Shown here piece after piece: positions 51,594 through 62,645 of a stretch of 64,000 nt of DNA. The notes under the pieces are model-generated. The model ran no database searches. It worked only from the letters and a program-made list of their open reading frames with translations, and was not told the DNA's origin. The stretch spans positions 375,327,018 through 375,391,017 of the forward strand of contig NC_081407.1 in assembly GCF_030272615.1 (NCBI RefSeq), read 5' to 3'. Numbering within the stretch: the stretch's first letter is position 1; every line of letters begins with the position of its first letter. Position numbers and translations under genes: made by a program. This DNA comes from Cryptomeria japonica. Lineage: Eukaryota; Streptophyta; Pinopsida; Cupressales; Cupressaceae.

Positions 51594-52444
51594 CATTTTT
51601 GAATTTCCAGAATGTGGCCACTTTTCTACTCACCATCTTGGTGCAGTTACCCCTATTTGTCATTTTTGTCATTGATGTCATGGTTATTGTTTTTATCCAG
51701 CATGTGTGTATGTGATCCGATCCAAAAAAGTTTTCTTTATCATGTTTTGTATAGCTTTGAGGTTTGATATTTTGTGTTATCAGGAGCTTCTTATGAATTT
51801 GGTCCTACCCAGATATGATTATTGCTCATGTTTCAAGATCTGGTCCCATCTAGATATGCTATGATGCACACTTCTCAAGTTTGTAGCTGAAAGCCAACAC
51901 AGCATGAAGGCACTTGGATTTCTATAGTGTGTGGTTAAGTTCGGTCTCATCCACTCTGGCTGAGCTAACTTGACAATTAAATGGTGCAAATATATATCAT
52001 CAAAGATATGGTTTGCTAGAGGTATGGTTGTTGAAATAATTATTTTTATGTACTATATGTGAAATATTTGTGGTTATGTTTTGTGTTCTAGTTCCGCACG
52101 TCGAATTTATGTGACAACTTATGTACTTCAAGGTAATTGTATTCCATGCATATGTTTGATGCACTTGTAGTAGTTCAAATTTGTTATACTCTGTAAATTT
52201 GGCTATAAGCCCTCTTGGTAATTTGTAAAACACGTCCAAAACCAACAGTGAGCCAAACCGGAGTATCATCTCTCCGTTTTTCCCATATTGGGTTTTCCAC
52301 ATATAAATCTGGTGTTATGTGCTATGTCTGCATTTTTGTTTACTGCACTTTGAAATATGTTATGTGATTAGTTAATAAGAAGTATAAATAAGTTCAAAGG
52401 AATACTAATGCACCCCTCCCCTCTTGGTATTCCAGTTATTCAAC

Positions 52445-53700
52445 AAAACACTCACACGCCAAGTGTACATTGTACTCATTCTCATATACTCAAATGATAC
52501 AATGTCATCCCCTTCGCATCTAATTACAATTAAACACCATAATAATAATTTCATCTAATTAATTACATTAAATAACATCATTAATATTATTACTCTACAT
52601 CAATGAACATATAGATATTCCCAGAATGGGGTCAATATTATAACATTGTTAGCAACATGATATCTCATCAAACAGTGACATTCCTAGGGTTCTCAACTAG
52701 GTAGTCAGATGTTTGTGTTAGGAAAACATTAAATCATATTCCTTCCTCAACATCATATTTTTTTTTTAAACATCCACAAATTACCAAGAAAAATTAAGAG
52801 GAAAAACATGAAAAAAAAATTAAGTAATTTATGAACAAAACATGTTACAGCATGGCATAACTGCAACATTTAAAATTGCAACACAAGAATTCACAAAAGA
52901 ATTTGCATTCAACAACAATACTAAACAAAATAGCTTGTTACAAACAACACATCTTAAGTATGCCAAAATTCCCAAATTTGCAACTTTTAAATAATGGTAG
53001 CTTTCTACAACCAAATCCAAGAATTGTTGACCAATTTGCATACATAGCTAAGGTAAAAATATGTATCAAATTACAAACCATACCTAGATTTATGCAGTGG
53101 ATTTGTGTCGCCTGGATTATGTTGTTTATCTTGTCTACTTCTGAAACTTTATGCAAAGAAAATGTTCTACCTCCTTAAATCTTCCACCCTTGCCAAACGA
53201 GAATGCAATGAAATTGTAGCAGCAATGAGCAGAGTTTTTTTTCTCAATGAATGGCACAACTATTAAAACTACAATCGGCAATTATGAACGAATGCTAGCT
53301 ATAGTCATTAAAATACATGTACAAATGCCAGTGTTCACAGGTCAAAATCATAAATATTTTCTTATAAATTAAAATTAAATAAACCCTAGTAGAAAATCAA
53401 ACATTCAATGATAAATAAAAAAATTAAGAATTTTTAGAATAGTTTAATAGAAACAAAAATGAAACTTTGGTATAAGATTAAATTTTTCAATTTACACGTA
53501 ATCAAAACATACTAGTGAATTTTTTTTGGAGGGACTAATAATACTTAATTTAAAAATTTCTTTTAACTCATTTTATTCAATCCATTGTGACTATGAGGGT
53601 ATTAACACAATTTTTTTCTTCAACTTTTATTTTGAGATGAAAACATTATTTCCTGCTGAAGACAGGGACTAATAATACTTAATTTTAAAAGTTCTTTAAC
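52445..53700. other. AT-rich spacer
   Basis: No gene recognised. About 53527-53595 and 53663-53735 are two copies of a repeat sharing GGGACTAATAATACTTAATTT and TTTATTCAATCCATTG, period about 137 bp. Confidence 0.45.
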
Positions 53701-53769
53701 TCATTTTATTCAATCCATTGCAATGATGATGGTATTAACTCAAAAAAAATTCTTGCGCGTAGCTTCCAT

Positions 53770-54302
53770 GGACTCTTAAAGTTGTCTCTTAAGAAGTAGC
53801 AGATCCGGATTGCCCTTTGTTTGAAATACTTCCTTTGTAAAACTTTATAGGTAAAACGAGGAGATAAGTGAAATGCTCCTGCTAAAACCATGGCATCCTG
53901 CCTTCAACCTAGCTTCTGAATCTTTTGAGAAGATACCAATATGGGTAAGACTCCCCAACTTACCGTTGCATTTTTGGACTGAATCTTGTTTTGAAGCTAT
54001 TGGAAACATGTTAGGAAATTTTTCGGGAGTTGATGAGGATTCTCTCAATTTCCTTCATACCACCTATGTCTATATTCTTGTTAAAATGGACACAAAGGTG
54101 GCTCCCCTTATAGAGTTTTGTTTCAAATCTCTTAATGGATTTTGGTTGCAACCTAAAGATTACAAAGGTATTTTGTTTAGATGTAGAAGGTGCTTCCAAA
54201 CAGGTCATATGGCTACCCAATGCACCAAAAGTAACATTAAAAAATAGGCATCATGGTGGAAGGAGGAAGATCTAGAACTCTATGTGGTTGAAAAAATCTC
54301 TA
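53770..54302 (+). pseudogene. LINE (L1-type) ORF1 fragment
   Basis: ORF1 of plant L1 elements binds element RNA. The stretch from 53873 reads LLLKPWHPAFN, then IPIWVRLPNLPLHFW and IGNMLGNF, the DUF4283-type core. It ends in the zinc knuckle CRRCFQTGHMATQC (CX2CX4HX4C, about 54178-54222). A stop follows soon after (about 54245) and the frame continues ASWWKEEDLELYVVE until a Copia fragment begins near 54303. The N-terminal part upstream of 53873 is eroded. Confidence 0.8.
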
Positions 54303-54661
54303 TGTTATATTATGTAACAGTTTCAATTTGGTATTGCCTATTTAAAGGTATCCTGAATGAATATACATATATTAAGTTTTTTTGTTTTTTTTCTTATATC
54401 GCCTTCATATGGTATAAGGGCAACAAGGGAATGACTGGGCATGGCATCGAGGATGATAGGGTTGAACATTGTTTTTTATGCATTGTTGCTGCATGAAGAG
54501 TGGGAATATGTTAGCAAATTATTGATGACATAGTAGTTCTGGGCATGTAGAGGAGGTGTAATTACTTACTAATTTAGTATAATGCAATGTAAAGAGTCTT
54601 GAATGTTAAAGTTGTGCCATTTATAACATGTTCTTGTCATGTGTGACACCATTCAAAAAGG
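54303..54661 (+). mobile_element. Copia-type fossil: LTR 3' part and leader, inside LINE sequence
   Basis: Matches 41865-42205: LTR end with TATTTAAAGG and CTTCA (54407), primer-site-like TGGTATAAGGG (54410), then the same leader words (GCATCGAGGATGAT, GGGCATGTAGAGGAGGTGTAATTAC). LTR 5' part missing. Broken. Confidence 0.65.
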
Positions 54662-55420
54662 GGCCACAACTCATCAATAATAGGGGAATTAAGAAACTCC
54701 ACATTAGAGATCATTGCCACAACAAAGACCGCATCCCATTCTAGCAAAAAATTCAACCCATGGAAAGAAGAGCCTAGAACAGGGCAGGAAGCAACAAAAA
54801 GTAAGGCTCAAAAACTACATGCAGCCAAAAAGAAATAGGTTGAGAAATTCTTCCGACAAAAGGAAACCACCACATGAATCCACACCGAAAAGGGATCCCA
54901 CACATCCATTATCCAAATCTAAAGAATAATTGTACAAAAGAAATGGATTCTATACAATCAAAGCCATTGAATAGAGACCATATAAACAACAATCAAATTT
55001 ATGGAAGAGGACATAGAAAAACCCATGTTTGTAACCCAGACAACCTAAAGCCAAGTCACACTCAGATCTGTGCACACCCCAATAGGTTCATCCTGTTCAC
55101 AAATGTTGACCAAGCTATATGCAAAAACCACAAGGTAGAAGAAAAGGAGGTCCTCACTAGTCCATTCACAAACAACCACAACAAGCCAAATAGATCATAA
55201 AACATCCTTCAAAAGCCCAAAAGAAAAGGGCTCCATAGCATAGTCCCAAGATCCTACCCTCAAAAGGAGGTAGATCTGAAAGGAAGTTGCCAATGGTCCA
55301 ACCCACTATAAAAGAACCTTGCAGGGGGACATAGAAAGAAGAAAAACACAAACCCCACAAATATGGGGTGCCACCAAAGGGTCTTCCAACCAAGGAAGAA
55401 TACAAACACCTAGGCCTTAT
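54662..55420 (+). pseudogene. Probable LINE ORF1 C-terminal region
   Basis: Hydrophilic basic, Asn/Lys/His-rich reading (for example NHNKPNRS and NPDNLKPSHTQICAHPN in 54874-55200), as expected for the ORF1 tail and the ORF1-ORF2 junction. The frame is repeatedly broken. The LINE assignment is by position after the ORF1 core and composition only. Confidence 0.4.
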
Positions 55421-56405
55421 CTAAAGAGTTATAGGGCAAGGCAATTCAACTCTCATATGGATCTCCATCATTGCTATCTCCCTCCCCATTTGCTAAAACC
55501 TTAACTCCTCCTCCATTGCTCTCACCTCCTCTGCTGCTCTTGCCCATTACTTTTTACTAAATTTACATTGCTTTGTGCAATGTTATTTGTGATCCTATGA
55601 ATGCTTTGTGATCATTTGAATATATGTTATTGAAGAGGAGTTTTATGTTGCTCAAGTGTTGGAAGCCATATTCTCAAAAGTTGCAATGTTTGATATCAAG
55701 GATTTTTTCCATTTGTTGTGCTTGATATGATTGCAACAAACATAGTATGTAAACTACTCAATATTTGAGACTTCCTATACACTGAGTCTAATTAACGGAG
55801 ATTTCTTTACATGATGCTTTAATCGTATCACATTGATAAAAGTAAAAGCAGTAGTTTGAAATGTGGGTATGAACTCATGCTAGTTAAAGATTCTTAATTT
55901 ATTCAAAATGTAATTTTAGTATTGAGTTAATGTCAAATTGGGAGTACTAGTCTATTTTTATTTTGGCAATTTATTTTTTATTAAGGTAAATGGGTTTTAT
56001 AGGGACCCGAAACCCAAAAGTTTTACAATATCCAGAGAATAAGCATCAAAGACCAAAACCAGCAACAAAAGATAAACCAACTTGTTACTTGGGCCAAGCC
56101 CACAAAATAGGATAAAACACAAAAAAGACCATGACCAGAAGAAACATAGACCTACTGATAAGAATGCGACAAATATGCATTCTTTTGAATAAATTTCTTG
56201 TTGATAGTCTCCAACTCGTCCATGATAAATTTGGGGCTGCCTTGCTCCTAATTCTTGCTCATGGTATGAATACACATACCTATTGTAGTATGGGGGTGAG
56301 AAATCTGACCACCTGCACTCTTCACTTTCTTTTTCTGCTTGGAGTCTAAAGGACTTACACTAGTAATGGGATCAACCCTGTAATCCACAATCATATTATT
56401 GACCC
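55421..56405. other. Spacer without a supported gene
   Basis: AT-rich, no recognised domain. Confidence 0.35.
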
Positions 56406-57883
56406 TCATTGAAATCCTTCCGAACTATTACTCATGGTGGCCTTGGTGATCTCAACCAGATTTTTCAAACTTCCTTTAATTTCTTCCGCACTCACCTCCA
56501 AATTCCATATTCTTCTTTCACAATTCGATTTCATCTTGTCTACATCCTCACTAATTTTCTGGGTCAACTGGAGAATTTTCTCTGTTTTATTGGGTCCAAG
56601 GTTATCAGTAAAAGTATCCACAATACCCTTTATACCCTCTTTTAACACTTCAATCTCCATGCCCATCTTCTAAAGACAATCCAACTAACCATTGGCCACA
56701 AAGGAAATGCAATTATCCAAATCGGGGTCAATGACAACACACCCCTGTTTCCCAAGGATCAATGTCTATGGGAATTTTGATATTAATCTCCTGTTCACTA
56801 TCTATATTGGCCTCCCTTTCCAGATTTGGGATTCTTTGATTTGGGAGAGACAAAGTTAGGAAACTTGGTCTCTAGATTTTTAGACTTGCTAGTGGCCCTC
56901 CTAGGGTACTTGTTGTGCCTACTACTACCTGTACCAGGGGAAATATTCTGAATGGAGCCCTTACTAGTAGGTGGACAATACTCAGGATCGTTAGACAAGT
57001 CGTGATCCTTCCAGCCCTTGGCAAGCCCGCTATCTTCCCCTTCCACATCTGTGTCAGAAACCACCTGAACCTCTAGTTTGGAAAAAGAAAAGGGTTTTCA
57101 TAACAGGGAATAACCTGACTTCATGGGCCTTGGAATTATCCATAATAAGTTGAATAAGGACTCATGGAGGACTGGATTATCCACATTCTCAACATGTTTC
57201 TCTAGACTATGCCTTAAAGAAGATAGAAGATAAAACGGAATGGAAATTTTCCTATCGTGCCTGAACTGATTCAAAATGACAAAGGGGTAGGAAAAAATGC
57301 TCGCATACTGACCATCAAGAGTGATGTATCTCATGATAACCTTCATGACATTGACCTAAGGTGTCTGAAGATCCTCCCGGTTGTAGCCATCATTAGCCAT
57401 CCTCTGAACCCTATTCCACTCCTTCTTCTTGTCGAAGTAAGTGGAGATAACTTCTTTAGCAGATTTTTGTTCTCTACAAAACTTCCTTCCCTCTGTTTGC
57501 ATACCAATAATTTCAGTGATAAAATCTTCAACAATCCTAAATTCAGTGCCATAGACCTTAAGGGTACCATTATCCTAACCACTCACAAAATCTATAGTGG
57601 CACTTGACGAATTCCCCTTCAACCTTTCCATATACAGCATTGGGCCTCTGTCCAAAATCTCATTCCAAACAACAATATTCCTTTTCCAGTTATCAAAAGA
57701 GGCAGGTTCCATCCTATTCTTTTTTCCCCCCATGAAATGCATAATTCTGAAAGAGCAAGAAAACACACCTAGAACACACAGTAGCAAGCCTAACCAGAAA
57801 CAAGCGAAGCCTCTAGAATAGAAAGAATTGGGAGGCGTGAAAAACTTGTGCCAAGAAAAATTATCCCAACGACATTCTATCAT
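56406..57883 (-). pseudogene. Unknown plant mobile-element ORF, copy U1
   Basis: Read on minus: a start block with KRNIVVWNEILDRGPMLYM, a middle block with YGTEFRIVEDFITEIIG, then VIMRYITLDGQYASIFSYPF and QFRHDRKISIPFYLLSSL, a Ser/Lys-rich linker, and a C-terminal helical block (IWNLEVSAEEIKGSLKNLVE) likely to form a coiled coil. Similar ORFs are scattered through plant repeats; I know no function. Broken at several places. A LINE RNase H end lies just upstream on the same strand (57897-58250). U2 at 60757 is a diverged copy. Confidence 0.5.
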
Positions 57884-57896
57884 TATGAATAGAAAA

Positions 57897-58250
57897 TCAG
57901 TGGCTTATTATTTTAGCATCCTTTCTAGTCATCTCGCATAGGTTTCTTGGGAAACTTTCCATTTCCGTCCACCAATTAACCTCCACATAATCCACCCCAA
58001 TATTTTCCATATAATCGGCGGGGGCATTTCCTTCCTGATACGTGTGAGAAGCTTTAAAGTCATCCAAATTGGGAATCATGAGATGACAATCTTTGATCAA
58101 ATGCTTGATTGTCCAACTTGGCTCCTAGTGTCTATTAATGCATTTGATTATGTTCATCAAATCACTCTCCAACCAAACATGGTTAATCCCTTTTCTAACT
58201 GTCATCTGCAATCCAATGTAAGCCGTGTAAGCCTCAAAGTAGTGGTTTGT
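57897..58250 (-). pseudogene. LINE ORF2 RNase H C-terminal fragment
   Basis: On minus: LMNIIKCINRH, then WTIKHLIKDCHLMIPNLDDF, KASHTYQEGNAPADYM and IGVDYVEVNW. This is the end of the plant LINE RNase H domain; the HxYxEGNxxAD stretch is its catalytic signature. A stop follows INRH (TAG, near 58127). The rest of ORF2 is absent; sequence above 58250 is Copia-like on the opposite strand. Confidence 0.75.
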
Positions 58251-59559
58251 TTGGGTGCCCAAAATTTGGCAATTTGTTGCAAATGATGATATAAAGGAGT
58301 TATTTTGTCAAGGCAAGTTGTTGTATAAAATTTTGATTGAATTGTCTCATTTAAAAGGGATAAAACATTCAAGAGATACAAGGTATTATTTATGGTATGA
58401 GCTTTCAAAAGTATTCAATGGAGATATAAGAAGCTTTGTTTTATTTTTGGAGGTGTATGGGCTCATCATTGGTTGAGGTTGACATTGTTATCATAACTAC
58501 ACATATGTCAAACATTGTTTCTTCTTTTAGATCCACCCATTGAACACTTTATATAACTATTGAAGGGTTAATGAATCTTTAAATAATTATGGCTGAACAA
58601 CCAAAGTCATTTTTGTTACACATGACAAAGCCTTCAACAACTTAGATGCTAGTATTATTACAAAGATTGATGTGGTATCAAAATGATAAAACTATAAAAG
58701 GCTCATATTGGAGGTTGGAGGTAATGAAGGCAGGAGGATATCTGTCATCTCAAAATAGATTCTCTCTCAGGGATTATTATTTGCATGAGAAGCATCCTAT
58801 CACATTTGTGTCCTTGAAGAAAAGAGGGGACTTGGCATTATATGTCCCTTCAAGGAGAAAGGGGGCGCAAGATTTCTATTTTGTTGACTTGGTGTATTCA
58901 CATTTGATTGGTGATTTGTCGACAACTTGAGATGACATTAGACACACTCGAAGGAGATGTGTACTTTCATAGGAAAGGTGCCTCATGTGCATACATTTGG
59001 TTGGTCATTTGTACAACAGAAGAGGGATTATTTTCACAAGACCTGAGGAGGTGTTAGACACACTTAGAGGAGATGTGAAATTTCAAAGGGAAGGCATCTC
59101 ATGTGTAGTACTATAGGAGGCATTAGACACACTCAGAGCAGATGCGGAATTTTAGAGGAAATGTGTCTCATTGTGCACAGAGGGTGGGAATACTTATGTT
59201 TTCTCATGTTGTACAGATGGTTGCAGTTTCTTTAGTCAAGAGATCCACTAATGGAGTTAGTTCGATGTTTCTTGGGTGAGAAAGGAGGATTGGTGAAGGA
59301 ACTTCATCAAAGTCTCTAGAAGGTTTGGGTTCAAAACCCTTGCAATGTTCCACTCTTGTTCAAATTAATGTACTAAGGGAGGGATGTTGGTGTATTACAT
59401 TAGTTAGCAGGTTTAGTTCTAGGTCAAATCAATAAACAATTTCTTTGTTTGTTTATGTGGTGCAGTTTTGTAATAGATTTATTTTGGTATTTCCTATTTA
59501 AAGGCATCCCGAATGAATATCAATATAACAAGTTTTATTTTTTTCTTATATTGCCTTCA
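58251..59559 (+). mobile_element. Copia-type fossil: 3' region and 3' LTR
   Basis: The first part (58251-58930) reads in places like gag or pol remnants. Tandem units on CACACT..GAGGAGATGTG and GG.GTCTCAT follow (about 58925-59170), a polypurine tract AAGGGAGGGA at 59375-59384, and an LTR of about 175 bp, TGTTGG...CTTCA (59385-59559), with TATTTAAAGGC inside. The same 3' region appears on minus at 15690-16230. Old, broken. Confidence 0.7.
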
Positions 59560-59574
59560 TAATCTACTACATAA

Positions 59575-60720
59575 CTATAACATAAATGAATGGGAAAGTT
59601 AGGAATGGGGGAAGAACCTCCTTTTGGATGGATTCTTAGTCAAGAGAAATTCCAATTGCGTCCAACCTAAATTTGGAAGCTATATAAGAAGAGACTAGTA
59701 GAGTTTGGGGGAAGGAAATTTATAATTATAGGAGTATGATTGAGCAAAATGGAACTAATCTTTGGCAATAGAACTCCTTAGACAATATTAATGCTTCAGA
59801 GGAGCAGAAGCAGGCTCTAAAGGATATTTTGTGGAATAGAAATTTCTCCCATCTAATGAACAGGACATTCTCAGATGGTGTGGTCCAAATTCAAGATCAT
59901 ACAAGGTTAACATGGGGTACAAGATTAAAGAGGCTAGAATTGCTATAGAAGTCTGGCTAGTCAAATTATTGTGGGGATGCCATTGTCTTCCCAATGCTTG
60001 TATTTTTGTATGGATGGAAATTCAAAGGAAAATGCTATCTGAAGATAGATTTCAAAGATTGTGATTCCAAGGTGTCTAGAGGTGTGTGTTATGCTAATTG
60101 GACAATGAATCAGCAAATCACATTCTTCTCAATTGTTCGTACTCAAAGAAATGATAAAAAAATTTTATGAACAAACTTAATTTGCAGTACCCCATGCCTC
60201 ACGAGTTGGAAGAGTGGTTTAAAATGTGGCCAATGAAGCATAATAAAGTCTTATTTTGGTGTCTATGGGAAATTATACCATCCACAAAATTTTAAGAAAT
60301 TTGGAAGGAGTGTAATAGAAGGATCTCTCAGAGAAAGGATATGGAAGGGGAGACTTTGTATGGAAAATTTAAGTAACAAGTGATGGACCTAGACAAAAAA
60401 GTAATCAGAAACAAGTCTCTCAAACACAATGTTTTAACTAATTGGGATGATGAAATGTTGAAGGAATTACCTAACTTGAATGTGCCCTCATGTTTTGGGT
60501 TTGCAAGGGGCAATTGACCAAATCTGAGGATTGGAGTTCAATGGGTGGTTCTTGACAAAGGGTGGTTAAAAATAAACTTTGATTGCACTTCAAGTGGAAA
60601 TTTGGGGCAAGTGGAATTGGCTGTGTATTAAGAGACCAAAATGGGCTTATTATTGGAGAAAGATCATAATATATTGGCGTACCAACCTTCTCCTTTCTGT
60701 TTCCATAGACCAATATGGAG
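59575..60720 (+). pseudogene. LINE ORF2 C-terminal fragment (zf-RVT and RNase H start)
   Basis: Frames give a zf-RVT-like region: ARIAIEVWLVKLLWGC, NACIFVWMEIQRKML, then NESANHILLNCSYS. After it come WFKMWPMKHNKVLFWCLWEI, IWKECNRRISQRKD, and the RNase H start GWLKINFDCTSSGN, where the usual FDG reads FDC. Reverse transcriptase proper is absent on the left, and the RNase H is cut at 60720. Many stops and shifts. Confidence 0.75.
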
Positions 60721-60756
60721 GGAGAAGCATGAGTGGTTGAGGAGGAGACATTGAGA

Positions 60757-62040
60757 GATTAGAATTTTTCATTCAATCTCCTAAGGACCTCCATACTATT
60801 AGTCATGGTTGTTCTTCTCACTACAATAAGAACACTCAACTTCTCATGGACTTTATCTAGAGCCACCTTCAAGTTCATAATTTTTTGTTCATGTTCATTC
60901 TTGATGGGCTTAATATCCACCACCAGCTTCTTGTTGACATCAAGTAGGTTGTTCATGTTGTACAAGGATGGGGAGTTCGAAGTGCTTAGTCCAACAATAA
61001 GGTTATTGATCTTTCTCTTCAACCCAAAAATCTTCGCAACCACCAGATTGAAAAAAACTGGTTTGACCATCCATGGAAACCTTCACCACTTTCTCATGAA
61101 CCCCTAGTGTATCCACTATAGAGGAGCCCATATATCTATATACAGGGGTAGTCTTATCCAATTCAACAAGGATTTCAATGTAGAAATCTAGATTTTGTTG
61201 ATTCTCATCAAGCCTAGGCAAAATACAATTGTCTATATTTCAATACACTTTTTTCTTGGCAATTTTGTTTCCATGAGAGACCTCTAGAGGGAAGGATTTT
61301 TTTTTAACACCCGAGGTAGAACCCAGCTCAAAATTTCTATTATTACCACCAAAGAATGGTAGGTTAGGGGCCTTGACATATTTCGCAGAGCTAGGGCTAA
61401 AGGAATCCAAGACAAACTAATCAGAAGGAGCATAATTAGAGTTTCCCTTGTTAGAGCATTCTTGATCATAATCAAACCTTTTTGCCTTAGAAGAGTTCTT
61501 GTCCGTACAGGTACCCAAGTGGAAAGAATATTATTTAGAAGATGAAGAATTTGAGGATTCATCATTGTACTGCCAATGCACATTTTGGGCATAGTGGATA
61601 TTGTTCTTCCTAGAGGTTGAGGGGTGAGGCTTAATCTCTAGGGATTTAGCATGTTGAACAATGAAGATGATTAAAACCTGATGAAGAGCAGGGGAGATCC
61701 ATTTTTTTAGGTCAGCATTAATACTATTACACATAGATGAAAGCAAATAAAAGGGAATCAAAATACACCTATCATGCCTAAAATGGTTCAAAATAGTGAA
61801 ATGATAGGTAAAAATGCTTTTATAGCACCGTCAAAGGTACATAATGACCAACAACATCTTCCCACAAGGATTTGAGGTCCTCAAAAATGTATCCTCCATT
61901 AGTAGTTTGATGGACTTTATCCATCTCATTCTTTTGGAAAAATATTTCATGAGCTTCCTCAGCCACTTGGAGTAGTTTGAGATGGAAAACTTGGAACTTT
62001 TATAAAAGATTGTTTGTTTCTATATAGTATGAAGATGAAA
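60757..62040 (-). pseudogene. Unknown plant mobile-element ORF, copy U2
   Basis: Diverged copy of U1 on the same strand: HFRHDRCILIPFYLLSSM matches U1 QFRHDRKISIPFYLLSSL, and the C-terminal block (EQKIMNLKVALDKVHEKL, TMTNSMEVLRR) matches U1 RIWNLEV and ATMSNSSEG. The N-terminal block is largely lost. Broken at several places. Abuts a plus-strand LINE fragment at 60720. Confidence 0.45.
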
Positions 62041-62261
62041 TCTTCATTTTGCAACAAAAGTATGTGTTCAATTTGATATATGAATTCCATAATTTTTATT
62101 ATAAATTAATAATAAGTCCATTTTGAAAAAAAATAAAATATTTTGTGCTAATTCTATTTATGGACAAACTTAATATTGTCAGTCTTATTTATTTATCACA
62201 TAACCATCAAATGTAACCTTTTCCTTGAAAGAGTCTCTTATTTTCTCAAAGGAACAACAAT
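62041..62261. other. Spacer
   Basis: AT-rich, nothing recognised. Confidence 0.35.
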
Positions 62262-62593
62262 GGCTTGTGTTCCAACTTTACTTGGAGGCATCCCTGTGTT
62301 CACTTTCACTCTTCCATCGCCCATATTCAATTCTATTTTCCCATCATCATCATTAAGTGAGATGAGTTCCCATAGAGTTTGTTGAATGGGTGTTGTGGGC
62401 AGCTTCTCCTGCTAGTACATTAATCTCGGACATAATCTTTCACCATGCAAATGTGCAGCTCCGCTCCCCGCTAGTGAGTGTGAATTCCAAACAATGAAAC
62501 TCATAAGAAAAGTGAAATTATTTGGATTTGAGTCAAATGAATTACAAACTACCTAAGTTGAACTCTAAAAGGAAAAGGAAAAAACATGCAAGG
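62262..62593 (-). pseudogene. BURP gene 5'-part fragment
   Basis: On minus this aligns with 13938-14240 of the BURP locus: intron, GGAGCTGCACATTTGCATGG, CACCCATTCAACAAAC-like sequence, a shortened GAT run (four GAT-type codons), and GTTGGAACACAAG. It ends within the intron, so exon 1 is missing, and it stops before the BURP domain. The intron acceptor reads CAC instead of CAG. A 28-bp insertion lies near 62410. Intron length differs by about 20-25 bp from the 13-kb copy, independent support for the intron. A Copia LTR starts about 50 bp to the right. Confidence 0.7.
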
Positions 62594-62645
62594 ATGAAGT
62601 CAAGTTCAATATTGGAATGATATGTTCAAGAATAGAATGTTGCTA

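Larger units (their letters stand above)
47342..51652. mobile_element. Non-autonomous TIR DNA transposon with CTAT target duplication
   Basis: The left end GGGTAAGTGCACCAAGATGG and the right end (reversed) GGGTAACTGCACCAAGATGG differ at one base; both continue GTGA. CTAT lies immediately outside each end (47338-47341 and 51653-51656), and no longer duplication fits. The flanks join to a continuous LTR sequence (TGTTGGCCTAT then TTGTCATTTTTGTC), proving insertion. No transposase is inside: the interior holds hairpin-type subterminal repeats and a 0.9-kb CT-rich tract. The ends match the 24143 transposon, its likely autonomous relative. The 4-bp duplication and GGG start suggest Sola; Chapaev-type elements also make 4-bp duplications. 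Confidence 0.85.
44159..52444 (+). mobile_element. LTR retroelement fossil with unusual ORFs, interrupted by a DNA transposon
   Basis: Positions 44159-47131 hold remains of one or more hydrophilic proteins with no recognised gag or pol domain: a first block starting MVSPIVVDVVDKPRL, a middle block, and a C-terminal helical block (46005-46760). They are followed by the sequence GCCAAAGGGGGAG, typical of Copia 3' ends, a purine tract, and an LTR beginning TGTTGGCC at 47331. The LTR is split by the 47342-51652 transposon and resumes at 51653, ending about 52444 (CAACA) for a length near 800 bp. No 5' LTR was found. Broken at several places. Confidence 0.6.

Noticed and set aside
55166-55405. 79-codon Gly/Phe-rich frame on minus
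   Set aside because: Lies opposite probable LINE ORF1 tail sequence; likely antisense chance.
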